A program made the position numbers and the translations under genes. The notes under the pieces were generated by a model that saw only the letters and a list, made by a program, of their open reading frames with translations, ran no database searches and was not told where the DNA came from. Positions 25,243-34,903 of a DNA stretch of 64,000 nucleotides are shown here, piece by piece. Origin of the DNA: Sinobacterium caligoides. Lineage in GTDB: Bacteria; Pseudomonadota; Gammaproteobacteria; Pseudomonadales; Sinobacteriaceae. The DNA lies in the NCBI RefSeq assembly GCF_003752585.1, contig NZ_RKHR01000003.1, forward strand, positions 1,054,001-1,118,000, written 5' to 3'. Every line of letters begins with the position of its first letter. Within the stretch, counting starts at the first letter, position 1.

Positions 25243-27882
25243 TTAACAGCTTGTTGGATCGATTTTTTCAGGGTCAATACCGTACTTCTTAATCGCCTTA
25301 GTCACGACTGAACGCTTAATCGCGCCCTCATCAGCTAGGGCCTTAAGTGCCTTGATTACCACAAACTCACGATTCACTTCGAAGAAGTGGCGTAGCTTCT
25401 GGCGTGTGTCAGAGCGACCGAAGCCGTCGGTACCCAGCTGGGCGAAGCGACGTGGCATAAAGGGTAGCAGCTGGTTCAAATAGGACTTCATGTAATCGGT
25501 AGCACCGATAATTGGCCCCTCTGTTGCCGCTAGCTGCTCAGTAATGTAAGGCACGCGCTCATCACTTTCTGGGTGCAGCATGTTCCAACGCTCACAAGCT
25601 AGACCATCGCGGCGTAGCATATTAGCAGAGGTCACGCTCCAGACATCGGCGTCGACATCCCAATCTGCAGCGAGTAGTTCGGCAGCAGCTTCCACTTCAC
25701 GCAAGATAGTGCCTGAGCCCATCAGCTGAACGCGTAGCTTGTTCTTGCCATCGCTTTCCTTCAGCTTGTAGATACCCTTGATAATGCCCTCTTCACTGCC
25801 CGCGATCATCTCTGGGTGAGTGTAGTTCTCGTTCATCACGGTCAAGTAGTAGAAGACGTTCTCCTTGTCCTGGTACATGCGCTTGAGACCGTCTTGCATA
25901 ATGACTGCAAGCTCGTGTGCGTAAGTCGGATCATAGGAAATACAGTTCGGAATCATGTTCGCCATCAGATGGCTATGGCCATCCTGATGCTGTAGGCCTT
26001 CACCATTCAACGTGGTGCGACCTGCCGTAGCGCCGATAAGGAAACCGCGCGCCTGAGAGTCGCCCGCCGCCCAGATCAGATCCATGACACGCTGGAAGCC
26101 AAACATGGAGTAGAAAACATAGTAAGGCACCATCGGGTAGTTCGAGGTGCTGTAAGATGTCGCCGCCGCCAACCAAGCTGAGGTCGCGCCCGCTTCGTTG
26201 ATACCTTCTTCTAGGATCTGACCCGTCTCATCTTCCTTGTAGAACATGATCTGATCGTGATCGTGTGGCGTGTACTTCTGGCCGACTGACGAGTAGATAC
26301 CCAACTGACGGAACATGCCTTCCATACCGAAGGTACGCGCCTCATCAGGAACGATAGGCACAATACGCTGACCGATGTTCTTATCCTTGGTCAAAGTCGA
26401 CAAGTTACGAACGAAGGACATGGTCGTAGAGATTTCACGCTTACCAGAACCCTTCAATTGTGCTTTGAATGCATCAAGGCTAGGTACCTTAAGTGCTTCG
26501 AAGTCTGGGTTACGCGCAGGAATCTGGCCGCCTAGCTCTTCACGACGCTTGCGCATGTAGACCATCTCTGGGCTATCTGGCGCAGGACGGTAGTAAGGGA
26601 CGTTGACTAACTCATCATCACTTAGCGGAATATTAAAGCGCGTACGGAAGCCCTTCAACGACTCCATATCCAGCTTCTTCAGCGAGTGCGTCTCGTTCTG
26701 TGCTTCGCCTGATGGGCCAGTACCGTAGCCTTTGACCGTCTGCGCCAAGACAACGGTTGGCTGCCCCTTGTGCTCAGTGGCGTTAGCATAGGCCGCGTAA
26801 ACTTTATAAGGATCGTGACCACCGCGATTCAAATACATGATATCGTCGTCGGTTAGGTCCTTCACTAGTTCGAGTAGCTCAGGGTACTTACCGAAGAAGT
26901 GCTGACGGGTATAAGCACCGCCGTTGGCCTTATAGTTCTGCAACTCACCGTCACACACTTCGTCCATGCGCTTCTGCAGCAGGCCGGTAGTATCTTTCTC
27001 TAGCAGTGCATCCCAGTGACGTCCCCAGACGACCTTGATGACATTCCATCCTGCACCGCGGAAGACACCCTCTAGTTCCTGCATGATCTTGCCGTTACCG
27101 CGCACAGGGCCGTCGAGGCGCTGTAGGTTACAGTTCACTACAAAAATCAGATTATCGAGTTTTTCACGGCCCGCAAGAGAGATAGCGCCAAGCGATTCTG
27201 GCTCGTCACACTCGCCGTCACCTAGGAAAGCCCAAACCTTACGATCTGTTTGGTCAACCAAGCCACGCTTATCTTGGTACTTCATAACGTGGGCTTGATA
27301 GATCGCCTGAATCGGACCCAAACCCATAGATACGGTTGGGAACTGCCAGTAATCAGGCATCAACCAAGGGTGTGGGTATGAAGAGAGACCCTCGCCATCA
27401 ACTTCACGACGGAAGTTATCTAGCTGGTCCTCGCTGATGCGACCCTCTAAGTATGAGCGTGCATAAACACCAGGGGCAGTATGGCCCTGATAGAACACAA
27501 GGTCGGCCTTCTCGCCACCCTTGAAGAAATAGTTGAAGCCTACATCGTACAACGTCGCAGAAGAAGAGAAGCTAGAGATGTGTCCACCCAGCCCTTCATC
27601 GTTGTCGTTGGCACGCATTACCATGGCCAGAGCATTCCAGCGAATCATTGAGCGGATGCGTCGCTCGACGAACAAGTCTCCCGGCATGCGCTTCTCTGCA
27701 GTCGGCAAGATAGTATTACGGTAAGGCGTGGTGATCGCTGAAGGAAGCTGAACACCAACATCCGAAGCGCGCTCTGATAATTGATTCAGAAGAAATGACG
27801 TTCGCTCGTTGCCGGCGTTATCAATTACTGAGTCGAGAGCATCTAGCCACTCGCGCGTTTCGATAGGATCATGATCCTGCAT
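25243..27882 (-). CDS. aceE: pyruvate dehydrogenase E1 component (homodimeric)
   Basis: Thiamine-diphosphate enzyme decarboxylating pyruvate and acetylating the lipoyl groups of AceF; 879 aa, the usual length. Recognisable parts: LGGHISSFSSSATLYDVGFN, the TPP motif AFLGDGECDEPESLGAI through NLIFVVNCNLQRLDGPVRGN, and the E1 loop VLAQTVKGYGTG. The C-terminal region has GFGRSDTRQKLRHFFEV. First gene of aceEF. The usual GntR-type pdhR is absent upstream; instead there is a 724-bp noncoding stretch with inverted repeats. Confidence 0.97.
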   Translation of the reverse strand: MQDHDPIETREWLDALDSVIDNAGNERTSFLLNQLSERASDVGVQLPSAITTPYRNTILPTAEKRMPGDLFVERRIRSMIRWNALAMVMRANDNDEGLGGHISSFSSSATLYDVGFNYFFKGGEKADLVFYQGHTAPGVYARSYLEGRISEDQLDNFRREVDGEGLSSYPHPWLMPDYWQFPTVSMGLGPIQAIYQAHVMKYQDKRGLVDQTDRKVWAFLGDGECDEPESLGAISLAGREKLDNLIFVVNCNLQRLDGPVRGNGKIMQELEGVFRGAGWNVIKVVWGRHWDALLEKDTTGLLQKRMDEVCDGELQNYKANGGAYTRQHFFGKYPELLELVKDLTDDDIMYLNRGGHDPYKVYAAYANATEHKGQPTVVLAQTVKGYGTGPSGEAQNETHSLKKLDMESLKGFRTRFNIPLSDDELVNVPYYRPAPDSPEMVYMRKRREELGGQIPARNPDFEALKVPSLDAFKAQLKGSGKREISTTMSFVRNLSTLTKDKNIGQRIVPIVPDEARTFGMEGMFRQLGIYSSVGQKYTPHDHDQIMFYKEDETGQILEEGINEAGATSAWLAAATSYSTSNYPMVPYYVFYSMFGFQRVMDLIWAAGDSQARGFLIGATAGRTTLNGEGLQHQDGHSHLMANMIPNCISYDPTYAHELAVIMQDGLKRMYQDKENVFYYLTVMNENYTHPEMIAGSEEGIIKGIYKLKESDGKNKLRVQLMGSGTILREVEAAAELLAADWDVDADVWSVTSANMLRRDGLACERWNMLHPESDERVPYITEQLAATEGPIIGATDYMKSYLNQLLPFMPRRFAQLGTDGFGRSDTRQKLRHFFEVNREFVVIKALKALADEGAIKRSVVTKAIKKYGIDPEKIDPTSC

Positions 27883-28606
27883 GTAAAACCCCTAAAATAT
27901 ATTGGATGGTGATCGCAATGAGGGGTCGCCTCTGTCCCGATCACTAATGATAAGCCAGCCCCTGATAACGGGCCGCCTAAGAGCATTTAGATTCACCTAG
28001 TATTAAGCCGCCTATAAAACTGGTTTTCTCATTATAGGCGTGAACGCTAAATTCTGTTGAATCAGCGGCCCTCTAACCTTCCTTGAGGCGAGCTCAAACT
28101 TGCACACGACAGCCCCAGAAAAAAAACAGCTGATTCACGACAGTATTGTAAGAGACAAAACTCACAGAAGAATTTAGCAGACTGTAAAATTTTTACATAT
28201 TCCCTCCCCATAATCAATATCTGAGAGCGTTTACTATGTCCTAAACCCCTTGTATCACCGTAACTTAAGGTCACTAAACAAACGTTTAAGAGTTGTTAGT
28301 GAGACTTTCGAGACGAAAGTTTTCGGCTAAAACATCGTGCGAGTAAACTTATTTTTCAAACGTTTAATCAGATAATGAAGGTTTGATGTAACCCCCTACG
28401 CCTTATCTGTAGTATTACTACAGCGCACGCAACAGCTGTTGAATCAGTAAACAGCTGTATGGATGGCCGAGTTGTAATTTAGCCCGATTGGTTTAATTGA
28501 CCATGACCCGGGACAGGAAAAACGCTATTGCCACAAGCTTTACGGCAAAGAAGACGGAGAGAAATTATTTTATCGCGCGACACCGGACGATGTCGCGCAC
28601 AACCAC
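27883..28606. other. 724-bp noncoding region upstream of aceE
   Basis: No supported gene. On the aceE side (minus strand) a TATAAT box (28031-28036, read in reverse) lies about 150 nt before the aceE start. A perfect 9-bp inverted repeat (28009-28017 / 28032-28040) overlaps that box. Further out: two identical AAACGTTTAA sites (28280-28289 and 28358-28367), a stem ACTTTCG-AGA-CGAAAGT (28304-28320), and the palindrome CAACAGCTGTTG near 28430. Room for regulation or a small RNA, neither shown. Confidence 0.5.
28009..28040. promoter_or_regulatory. inverted repeat over putative aceE promoter
   Basis: CGCCTATAA (28009-28017) and TTATAGGCG (28032-28040) are perfect inverted copies with a 14-nt spacer. 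The right arm includes the reverse of TATAAT, a likely -10 for aceE. It could be an operator or a leader hairpin; the binding protein is unknown. Confidence 0.45.
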
Positions 28607-31492
28607 TTAACGGTAATGAAACTGACGCTGTTGCGACTTGAAGCGATCGATATCAACAATGGGCTTAGCCTGCAGTAACGGCGCCTGCTGTGACTTTGTC
28701 TGCAACCAGAGGCTGCGCTCAATGCTGCCACCAAAACGCTGACGATAGAATGCCAGCCAATCGTCAAGCTGCACGCCCTCGATTGCCTTAATCAACTGCT
28801 CTCGCGTATCGAATGCGCTATTACCTAGCTCTATCTGCTGCCAATAGATTTGTGCCTGCTCAGATAGATTTTCCGGCGCCTTAGCTACCGCGGATACTAG
28901 CGCCTGACGCTGTCGCTCGAAAGCTGACACACCCTCTGCAGCCACTCGATCAGCAAAGCCCTGAAGAAACTTCACCGTCTCCACTTCGATCTTGCTCGGG
29001 CTGACGGAGGGTGACTGCACCAACAGCAGTAAACCAGGGACTTTCACCGTCACCTTCGGCGCGCCATAAACAATATAGCCGAGCTGCTGCTCAGTACGCA
29101 GCGAACTGTAAAACGGTGATTTCAGCAACTGTGCCGTCACCCCCATTAACGCCCGCTCCTGATAGCTATCATTGCGCCCCTGTAGATACAGTAGGCCCGC
29201 TGCATCGTTGTGCTTCACCTCGACGTCACGGTACCAATTCTTCCCTTCAGGCAGTTCTGTAACCGCCAGTTCACCCCGCGCGCCCGGCTTGACCGCTAAG
29301 CGGTCGGCGATCATGTTGGCGTACCCTTCCGCCTGATCAGCGGTATAGTTGCCATAGGCAAAGACTTCCAGGTTCACCCTGGAGAGAAACTGCTGTCGAT
29401 AGTGAATGACATCGGCGAGCTTAATTTGACCCAATGCTGCCAATAACTGCTGCTCACTCCAATTGGTTGCCAACAAGCTACGATTAAGCTCCGACACCAA
29501 ACGTCGATACGGTGGCTGATGCGCCACATTCAACCAACCTCGGCGCAACTCATCCTTGACGTCGGCAAAGCGCTGCTCATCGTAAGAGTCGGCCGTCAGC
29601 CCATCTAGCACCTCGCCGAGTAACAATGACTGCTTATCGGTATAGCCGCTCACTGACAAATCTAGGCCACGATTACTCGCAGCAACGGAGAACTGCAGAC
29701 CGGCCAATGCCGCAGGATAGCTATAGCTGTTCAACGACTCCTCAGTCATCGCCGCCAATAATAACAGCTTCACTACCGCTGCCGGTGACTGCTGCACCGA
29801 CTCGCTCTTCATCGTCGCCCTGAGCACCCCTTTCGGAATACGGAACTCCTGATCGACACCGAACCAAAGCTGATAGCGCGGGTCATCTCCGATCAAGCGC
29901 GGTGGCTGCGCCGCTGCCTTAGCGTTGAGTAAGGTAAAGTCCTCAGCAATAAATTGGTTCTTAGCGGGTAACGTAATCGCTTGATTAGTGCCGGCCTGCT
30001 GCCAGCTCTGCAAGGTTGCAGCATCAATTTTCTGATAGCTGTAAGGGGTGTCATAGAGCACCGTCACCTTATCCGTTTTGGCCGACTTACTGGTCAACGT
30101 CAACAACGCCTTCTCCGGACGGAGATAGTCCAACAGCTCAGCGGTACGGCGCGGTTTAAACTCATCTAGCAGGTAACTACCCGCCAAGATATCCGACGGT
30201 GCGTACAGCTGCATCAGACCTGCCAAGCTACTCACTGTCGACATCGCCCCCCGCTTCTCCTGGAAACGAAAACGTATATCCATCAAACGCTGCTGCTCTT
30301 CAAAGGCTGCCTTGGTGACCTCTTCAGCGCGCATGCCGTTAATCGTCTGATAGACCGCCTTCGCCACCAACGGCCACTGCTGCTCGCCCTTGGCTGTGAG
30401 GCTAACATTGATGTTGAATAACGCGCCGCCGTTATAATCCATGCCACTGCCAGCACTCAAACCCTCGGCTAGCCCCTGCTGTTTCAAATACTGCAACAGG
30501 CTACCCTCACCCTCGTGTCCCAAAACATCGCCAATAAATAGCTCAGGCTTACTGTGATAATGATCACGTTGGCTCGGCATCGCGAAGGCAAAGCTCAAGC
30601 TGCGGACGTCTCGCAACGGCTCGATCTGTAACAAGCCGGGCAGTTTACCTTTGGCAAACAGTGGCTGCTCAATCTTATTGCTCGGCACCTTCCGGCTGGG
30701 GACTTCAGCAAAGCGCTGTCGCACCATCTGCTCCAACTGATCGAGATTCTCTCGCCCCAAAACAGCCAGTGTCATCACATTCGCAGAGTAGTGCTGAGCG
30801 TAAAACTTCAACAAATCATCACGAACCTTGTCTTCCCCACCATCGGCCGTCTTGCGATCGGCGAGAGTCTTTAGGTCGCCGACAGAGAATTTTGCCATCG
30901 GGTGCTCAGGGTTCAGCTCCTGCTTGAAAACGTCGTAGCCTCGGCGAAACTCATTTTTGAGCTTGGCCTTATACTCCGAATAGACCGCGTTTTTCTCACG
31001 CTCTACGTAGGCCTCAGTGAATAATGGTGCAACAAAGAAACGAGAGAAACGATCGAGGGCGCCCGGAAGGTAATCCGGTTCCACATCGAAAAAGTAATTG
31101 GTATTCTCAAACGCGGTAAAGGCATTATGACTGCCACCGTGGGCACTGATATAGGCTTGATAAGCTTCCGGTTTCGGGTACTTATCCGTTCCGAGAAACA
31201 GCATGTGCTCCAAAAAGTGCGCCAGCCCCTCTCGATCTTTCGGATCTTGTGCCGAGCCCACTTCCACATCGAGTGCAGCCGCCGATTTATCCGTTGTTGG
31301 GTCCGAAATCAGTAAGACTTTAAGCCCATTATCGAGCTGCAGGTAACGGTAGTCACGGCTATCGTTAGGGCTTTTTACAACCTCAACACTGCCGCCACCG
31401 AGGCCATTGGAGCCACAAGCTACTAATAAAAAAGTCGTCAGTATCAATGTTACCCACGTCGTCACCGCCGTGTTCAATCGCTTTACAGCCAT
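28607..31492 (-). CDS. M16 (pitrilysin/insulinase) zinc protease, lipoprotein
   Basis: Large metallopeptidase, 961 aa. The N-terminus is a lipoprotein signal (LILTTFLLVACGSNG, Cys26), so it sits in the periplasm on a membrane. The inverted zinc motif is H92-FLE-H96 in GLAHFLEHMLFLGTDKYP, with the distal Glu in the NAVYSEYKAKLKNE region. The second, inactive half is complete, as in E. coli protease III (PtrA), and SLRTEQQLGYIVYG matches it well. PtrA itself has a cleaved signal peptide, so the lipid anchor differs. Followed on the same strand by no related gene; the transporter gene lies upstream (21 bp), so the two are probably co-transcribed. Confidence 0.9.
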   Translation of the reverse strand: MAVKRLNTAVTTWVTLILTTFLLVACGSNGLGGGSVEVVKSPNDSRDYRYLQLDNGLKVLLISDPTTDKSAAALDVEVGSAQDPKDREGLAHFLEHMLFLGTDKYPKPEAYQAYISAHGGSHNAFTAFENTNYFFDVEPDYLPGALDRFSRFFVAPLFTEAYVEREKNAVYSEYKAKLKNEFRRGYDVFKQELNPEHPMAKFSVGDLKTLADRKTADGGEDKVRDDLLKFYAQHYSANVMTLAVLGRENLDQLEQMVRQRFAEVPSRKVPSNKIEQPLFAKGKLPGLLQIEPLRDVRSLSFAFAMPSQRDHYHSKPELFIGDVLGHEGEGSLLQYLKQQGLAEGLSAGSGMDYNGGALFNINVSLTAKGEQQWPLVAKAVYQTINGMRAEEVTKAAFEEQQRLMDIRFRFQEKRGAMSTVSSLAGLMQLYAPSDILAGSYLLDEFKPRRTAELLDYLRPEKALLTLTSKSAKTDKVTVLYDTPYSYQKIDAATLQSWQQAGTNQAITLPAKNQFIAEDFTLLNAKAAAQPPRLIGDDPRYQLWFGVDQEFRIPKGVLRATMKSESVQQSPAAVVKLLLLAAMTEESLNSYSYPAALAGLQFSVAASNRGLDLSVSGYTDKQSLLLGEVLDGLTADSYDEQRFADVKDELRRGWLNVAHQPPYRRLVSELNRSLLATNWSEQQLLAALGQIKLADVIHYRQQFLSRVNLEVFAYGNYTADQAEGYANMIADRLAVKPGARGELAVTELPEGKNWYRDVEVKHNDAAGLLYLQGRNDSYQERALMGVTAQLLKSPFYSSLRTEQQLGYIVYGAPKVTVKVPGLLLLVQSPSVSPSKIEVETVKFLQGFADRVAAEGVSAFERQRQALVSAVAKAPENLSEQAQIYWQQIELGNSAFDTREQLIKAIEGVQLDDWLAFYRQRFGGSIERSLWLQTKSQQAPLLQAKPIVDIDRFKSQQRQFHYR

Positions 31493-31513
31493 AAACCATT
31501 CTCTTTCAGATAA

Positions 31514-32593
31514 TTAAGATGATAAATTTGGACTCTCGCAAGGAGTCTTAGCGCGCGGCCAGGCATTAATCAACGCCTTCACCAAAGTCGCCAGCGGGAT
31601 GGCAAAAAACACGCCCCACAGGCCCCAGAAGCTACCAAAGAACAGCACCGCGAGAATTATTGCCACGGGATGCAGGTTCACGGCCTCGGAAAATAGTAAC
31701 GGAACCAAGATATTGCCATCGAGCGCCTGGATAATGGCATAGACAACAAACAACCAGATAAATTCACTGGTTGGGCCCCACTGTAGATAGGCAATAATGG
31801 TCACCGGCACTGTCACCACCGCCGCGCCAATATAGGGGATCAATACCGACAACCCCACCAACAGAGCCAACAAAGCAGCATAGTTCAGCCCCATAATGGA
31901 GAAGGCAATAAATGTCACTCCGCCCACGACCACAATTTCAATTACTTTACCGCGGATGTAATTGGCGACTTGCTCATCCATCTCTTCCCATATACGTCGC
32001 ATCATCGGCCTGTTTTCAGGCAGAAAGCCCGCAAACCAGCCCAACAACATCCTCTTATCCTTGAGCATAAAGAATATCAAGATCGGCACCAGCACTGCGT
32101 ATACTGATAGCGCCACTATATTCAGTAAGTTACTCAGTGAAAAAGAGAGCAACAACTGCCCAAGCCCGGTCAGTTCACTAGCGACACTAGAGACAACGCT
32201 GTGGAACTGCTCCTCGGTAATCAGCTCTGGGTAGCGCTGGTGCAACTCCGTCAACAGTAACTGCCCCTTGCCAACCATATGTGGCAGCTCCTGGAATAAT
32301 GATACCGCCTGCTTCCAGACCATCGGCATGATGACTAGAGTAAGCGCTGCACAGGCCGCCAAAAACAAACTAAAGGCAATGACCAGAGCTGGCCCCGCAG
32401 GCACCCGCCACGCACGCAACTTTACGATCAAGCCATCCAGCAAATAAGCTAGCACGACACTGGTAATGACCGGCGCCAATATATGGCTCAAGCCCACAAT
32501 CAACGCCAACGCACCAGCGATAATTAGAAGGAGTAGTATCGCCTCCTCATCGGCAAACAATGAATCAAGCCATTTGGTAAAAACACTAAACAT
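31514..32593 (-). CDS. AI-2E (PerM) family transporter
   Basis: Inner-membrane protein, 359 aa, about seven to eight hydrophobic helices, with family features such as ALLVGLSVLIPYIGAAVVTVP and NLHPVAIILAVLFFGSFWGLWGVFFAIPLATL. The substrate of PerM-type members is generally unknown; one relative exports AI-2. ATG 32591-32593 is chosen because AGGGA lies eight bases upstream; an ATG six codons earlier has poor spacing. It leads a probable two-gene unit with the M16 protease; the TusA-like gene lies 76 bp further upstream on the same strand. Confidence 0.85.
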   Translation of the reverse strand: MFSVFTKWLDSLFADEEAILLLLIIAGALALIVGLSHILAPVITSVVLAYLLDGLIVKLRAWRVPAGPALVIAFSLFLAACAALTLVIMPMVWKQAVSLFQELPHMVGKGQLLLTELHQRYPELITEEQFHSVVSSVASELTGLGQLLLSFSLSNLLNIVALSVYAVLVPILIFFMLKDKRMLLGWFAGFLPENRPMMRRIWEEMDEQVANYIRGKVIEIVVVGGVTFIAFSIMGLNYAALLALLVGLSVLIPYIGAAVVTVPVTIIAYLQWGPTSEFIWLFVVYAIIQALDGNILVPLLFSEAVNLHPVAIILAVLFFGSFWGLWGVFFAIPLATLVKALINAWPRAKTPCESPNLSS

Positions 32594-32669
32594 GGTATTC
32601 GTCCCTAACATCCCGCATCAGCAGGTTTAATCTGGGCAACAGAGCTGTAACAACCTCGCGTCGCCTGCG

Positions 32670-32888
32670 CTACTTCTTTTCTATAACGTAGGTAAACTCA
32701 CCGCCCTCATCGAAGGCGCTAATTAGACGATGACCGCTCTGCTCTGTAAACGCAGCAAAGTCACGCCATGAACCTGCATCGGTACTGCGAACTTTCACCC
32801 GCTCACCGCTGTCAATACTATTGAGCCCCTTCTTCGCCTTGAGTAAAGGCATTGGACAAGCCAACCCCCTAGCGTCTATTTCTAACAT
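32670..32888 (-). CDS. TusA-family sulfurtransferase-like protein
   Basis: Small cytoplasmic protein, 72 aa, with the TusA signature DARGLACPMPLLKAKKGLNS; the Cys in CPMP is the persulfide-carrying residue. Start ATG 32886-32888, GGAG six bases upstream. True TusA works in tRNA thiolation; paralogues serve molybdenum cofactor or selenium trafficking. The genes around do not decide which. It is divergent from bepA. Confidence 0.85.
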   Translation of the reverse strand: MLEIDARGLACPMPLLKAKKGLNSIDSGERVKVRSTDAGSWRDFAAFTEQSGHRLISAFDEGGEFTYVIEKK

Positions 32889-33105
32889 CGATAACTCCAT
32901 GAACAAGATGCACTATCGCGAGGCACTCTAAATATAGATAAATAAAACAACCGCATGCTAGCATAGAAAAGCTGTGTCTCAGTCGTCACGGTCAACAATT
33001 TAGTCGTTTACAGGCTGCCATCCTTGATTTAACCGGTTACGGCAACCTATAGGGACTCTGCTAGAGTCACTTAAGTCTATCTGTCGAACAGTCAAAAGAA
33101 GCATT

Positions 33106-34575
33106 ATGCATAGATTCTCATTGAAAAAAATCACAGCGGCAAGCACCTGCATCACACTACTCGCCTGCTTGAGCCTCGACGTGAGAGCACAACCTATCGA
33201 CCTCAATCTACCGACACTGGGCGGGGCGAGCGGCACAATGCTCTCCGATGACTACAAGTACGAGCTGGGGCATGCCTGGTTAATGGCCTACCGTGCCCAA
33301 GTGCCAACGGTCGATGACCCTATCATCTTCGATTACCTGGAGCACCTCACCTACCGCTTAGCGCAGCACAGCCAGCTCAGTGATCGACGCATTCAACTAA
33401 TCGTAGTCAGCAACCCTACACTCAACGCCTTCGCCCTGACTGGCGGCGTCGTTGGCGTACAAGACGGCATTTTCCTCAGCGCCAAGAATGAGGCGCAGCT
33501 GGCCTCGATCCTCAGTCACGAACTAGCTCACTTGAGCCAGCACCACTTCGAGCGCGGCATCGAGTCACAGAAAAACGCCACCATCCCAACCATGGCGGGA
33601 CTACTAGCCGGGCTGGTGCTCGCCGCGACCACCGGCAGCGATGCAGGTATCGCGGCCATGGCCGCGACCCAGGCCGCGTCCATACAAAACCAACTGCGCT
33701 TCTCTCGCCAGAATGAGCAAGAGGCCGACCGTATTGGCATGAAGACCATGGTCGGCGCCGGTCTAGACCCCCGCCAATCATCGAGAATGTTTGAGGAGAT
33801 GCAGCGCGCCAGCCGTTACTACGGCAGCCATATGCCCGAGTTCTTACTGACTCACCCACTGACCGAATCACGTATTGCCGACGCCAAAATGCGTGCCGAC
33901 CGCTATCCAAAAGGAGGCGAAGTCAACTCTCTCGATTACGCCATCGTGCAAGCGAGGGTGAAAATTCGCTATGAGAAGAATCCACAGACAGCCATTAAAA
34001 ACTTTCAGGCTGCGCTGGAGAGCAGCAAAGGAACCATGCAGCAAGCCAACCGTTACGGCCTCGCTATAGCGCAAACAGACGCGGGCCTTTACTCACAGGC
34101 AGAACAGACACTGCAGCCACTACTCGATCAACACCCCAACAACATCCCTTTTCAGCTCGCCAAAACTAAGTTACTCAGCGCTCGAGGGCAGACAGCAAAG
34201 GCAAAGAGCCTGCTAGAGGACCTGCTGAAAACAAACCCCGATAACTACCCGCTGATGCAAAGCTACGCCAAGCTATTGCAGAAGACGAAGGATATCAAAG
34301 GTGCGCGTGCAATTTGGCTGAAGCTATCCGAGTTACGTCCCAACCAGCCCAGCATTTGGTTTCAGCTTGCCGAGGTCGACGGCCTAGTCGGCGACATCAA
34401 ATCGGTACACACTGCTCGCGCCGAATACTTCCTGCTATCGGGCAACCCTGAGGCCGCCGTCCGCCATCTGCACTATGCTTTAAAATTAGTCGAAGGCGAT
34501 TACCTACAGACCGAGATCATCCAGCAGCGCCTGCGCGACATCGAAGCCTGGAAACAACGTCTGAAGCTTAAATAG
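33106..34575 (+). CDS. bepA: periplasmic M48 metalloprotease/chaperone BepA
   Basis: Outer-membrane protein quality control protease, 489 aa, matching BepA (YfgC). Signal peptide (TLLACLSLDVRAQ). Zinc motif H138-ELA-H142 in SHELAHLSQHHFER, third ligand Glu in RQNEQEADRIGMKT. C-terminal tetratricopeptide repeats (KNFQAALESSKGTMQQANRY through HLHYALKLVEGDYLQTE) bind the BAM complex and LptD intermediates in E. coli. Divergent from the TusA-like gene. The known partner genes are not adjacent. Confidence 0.93.
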   Translation: MHRFSLKKITAASTCITLLACLSLDVRAQPIDLNLPTLGGASGTMLSDDYKYELGHAWLMAYRAQVPTVDDPIIFDYLEHLTYRLAQHSQLSDRRIQLIVVSNPTLNAFALTGGVVGVQDGIFLSAKNEAQLASILSHELAHLSQHHFERGIESQKNATIPTMAGLLAGLVLAATTGSDAGIAAMAATQAASIQNQLRFSRQNEQEADRIGMKTMVGAGLDPRQSSRMFEEMQRASRYYGSHMPEFLLTHPLTESRIADAKMRADRYPKGGEVNSLDYAIVQARVKIRYEKNPQTAIKNFQAALESSKGTMQQANRYGLAIAQTDAGLYSQAEQTLQPLLDQHPNNIPFQLAKTKLLSARGQTAKAKSLLEDLLKTNPDNYPLMQSYAKLLQKTKDIKGARAIWLKLSELRPNQPSIWFQLAEVDGLVGDIKSVHTARAEYFLLSGNPEAAVRHLHYALKLVEGDYLQTEIIQQRLRDIEAWKQRLKLK

Positions 34576-34903
34576 TCATTATACAGCTGACGCCGCCGCC
34601 GATATGCCCCGCCAAACCTGGCGACACAAGCCAGGCTTGGTAATCAACAGTCAGTACCATCGCAAACAAAAACTGACCGTGTCGTTAGGTTTTTCTGGTC
34701 AGCCACTAACAGCTATGTATAATCACCTACAAAGGGCGAAGATACAGGCATTATTCATGCAGTCTATAGCGCGCATCAGAGGCATCACGCTTCTAAATGG
34801 TGAGCTGCAAGAATAAAATAATCGCTAACCTCGCCAATGATTAAACCGAGCTTACCGTTATCACTGCGCCGTAATCGCACTACATTTTTAAGAAGGTCAA
34901 ACT
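34576..34903. other. 328-bp intergenic region before glcB
   Basis: No supported gene; a plus-strand frame near 34604-34816 has no ribosome site or family match. A CCTGGC/GCCAGG hairpin (about 34617-34635) follows bepA without a T-run. The last 100 bp must hold the malate synthase promoter; no glycine-riboswitch-like motif is visible. Confidence 0.5.

Noticed and set aside
24441-25292. 283-codon Ala/Thr-rich frame opposite aceF
   Set aside because: It is the mirror of the repetitive lipoyl-domain and Ala/Pro-linker codons of aceF; low complexity and no start signals.
28062-28274. 70-codon frame upstream of aceE
   Set aside because: No ribosome site, no recognisable motif; lies in a region rich in inverted repeats that looks regulatory.
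28485-28505. PdhR-like operator before aceE
   Set aside because: ATTGGT and GACCAT occur, but the spacing (six or more bases instead of three) does not fit the PdhR consensus, and no pdhR is present.
34604-34816. 70-codon frame between bepA and glcB
   Set aside because: No ribosome site and no family match.
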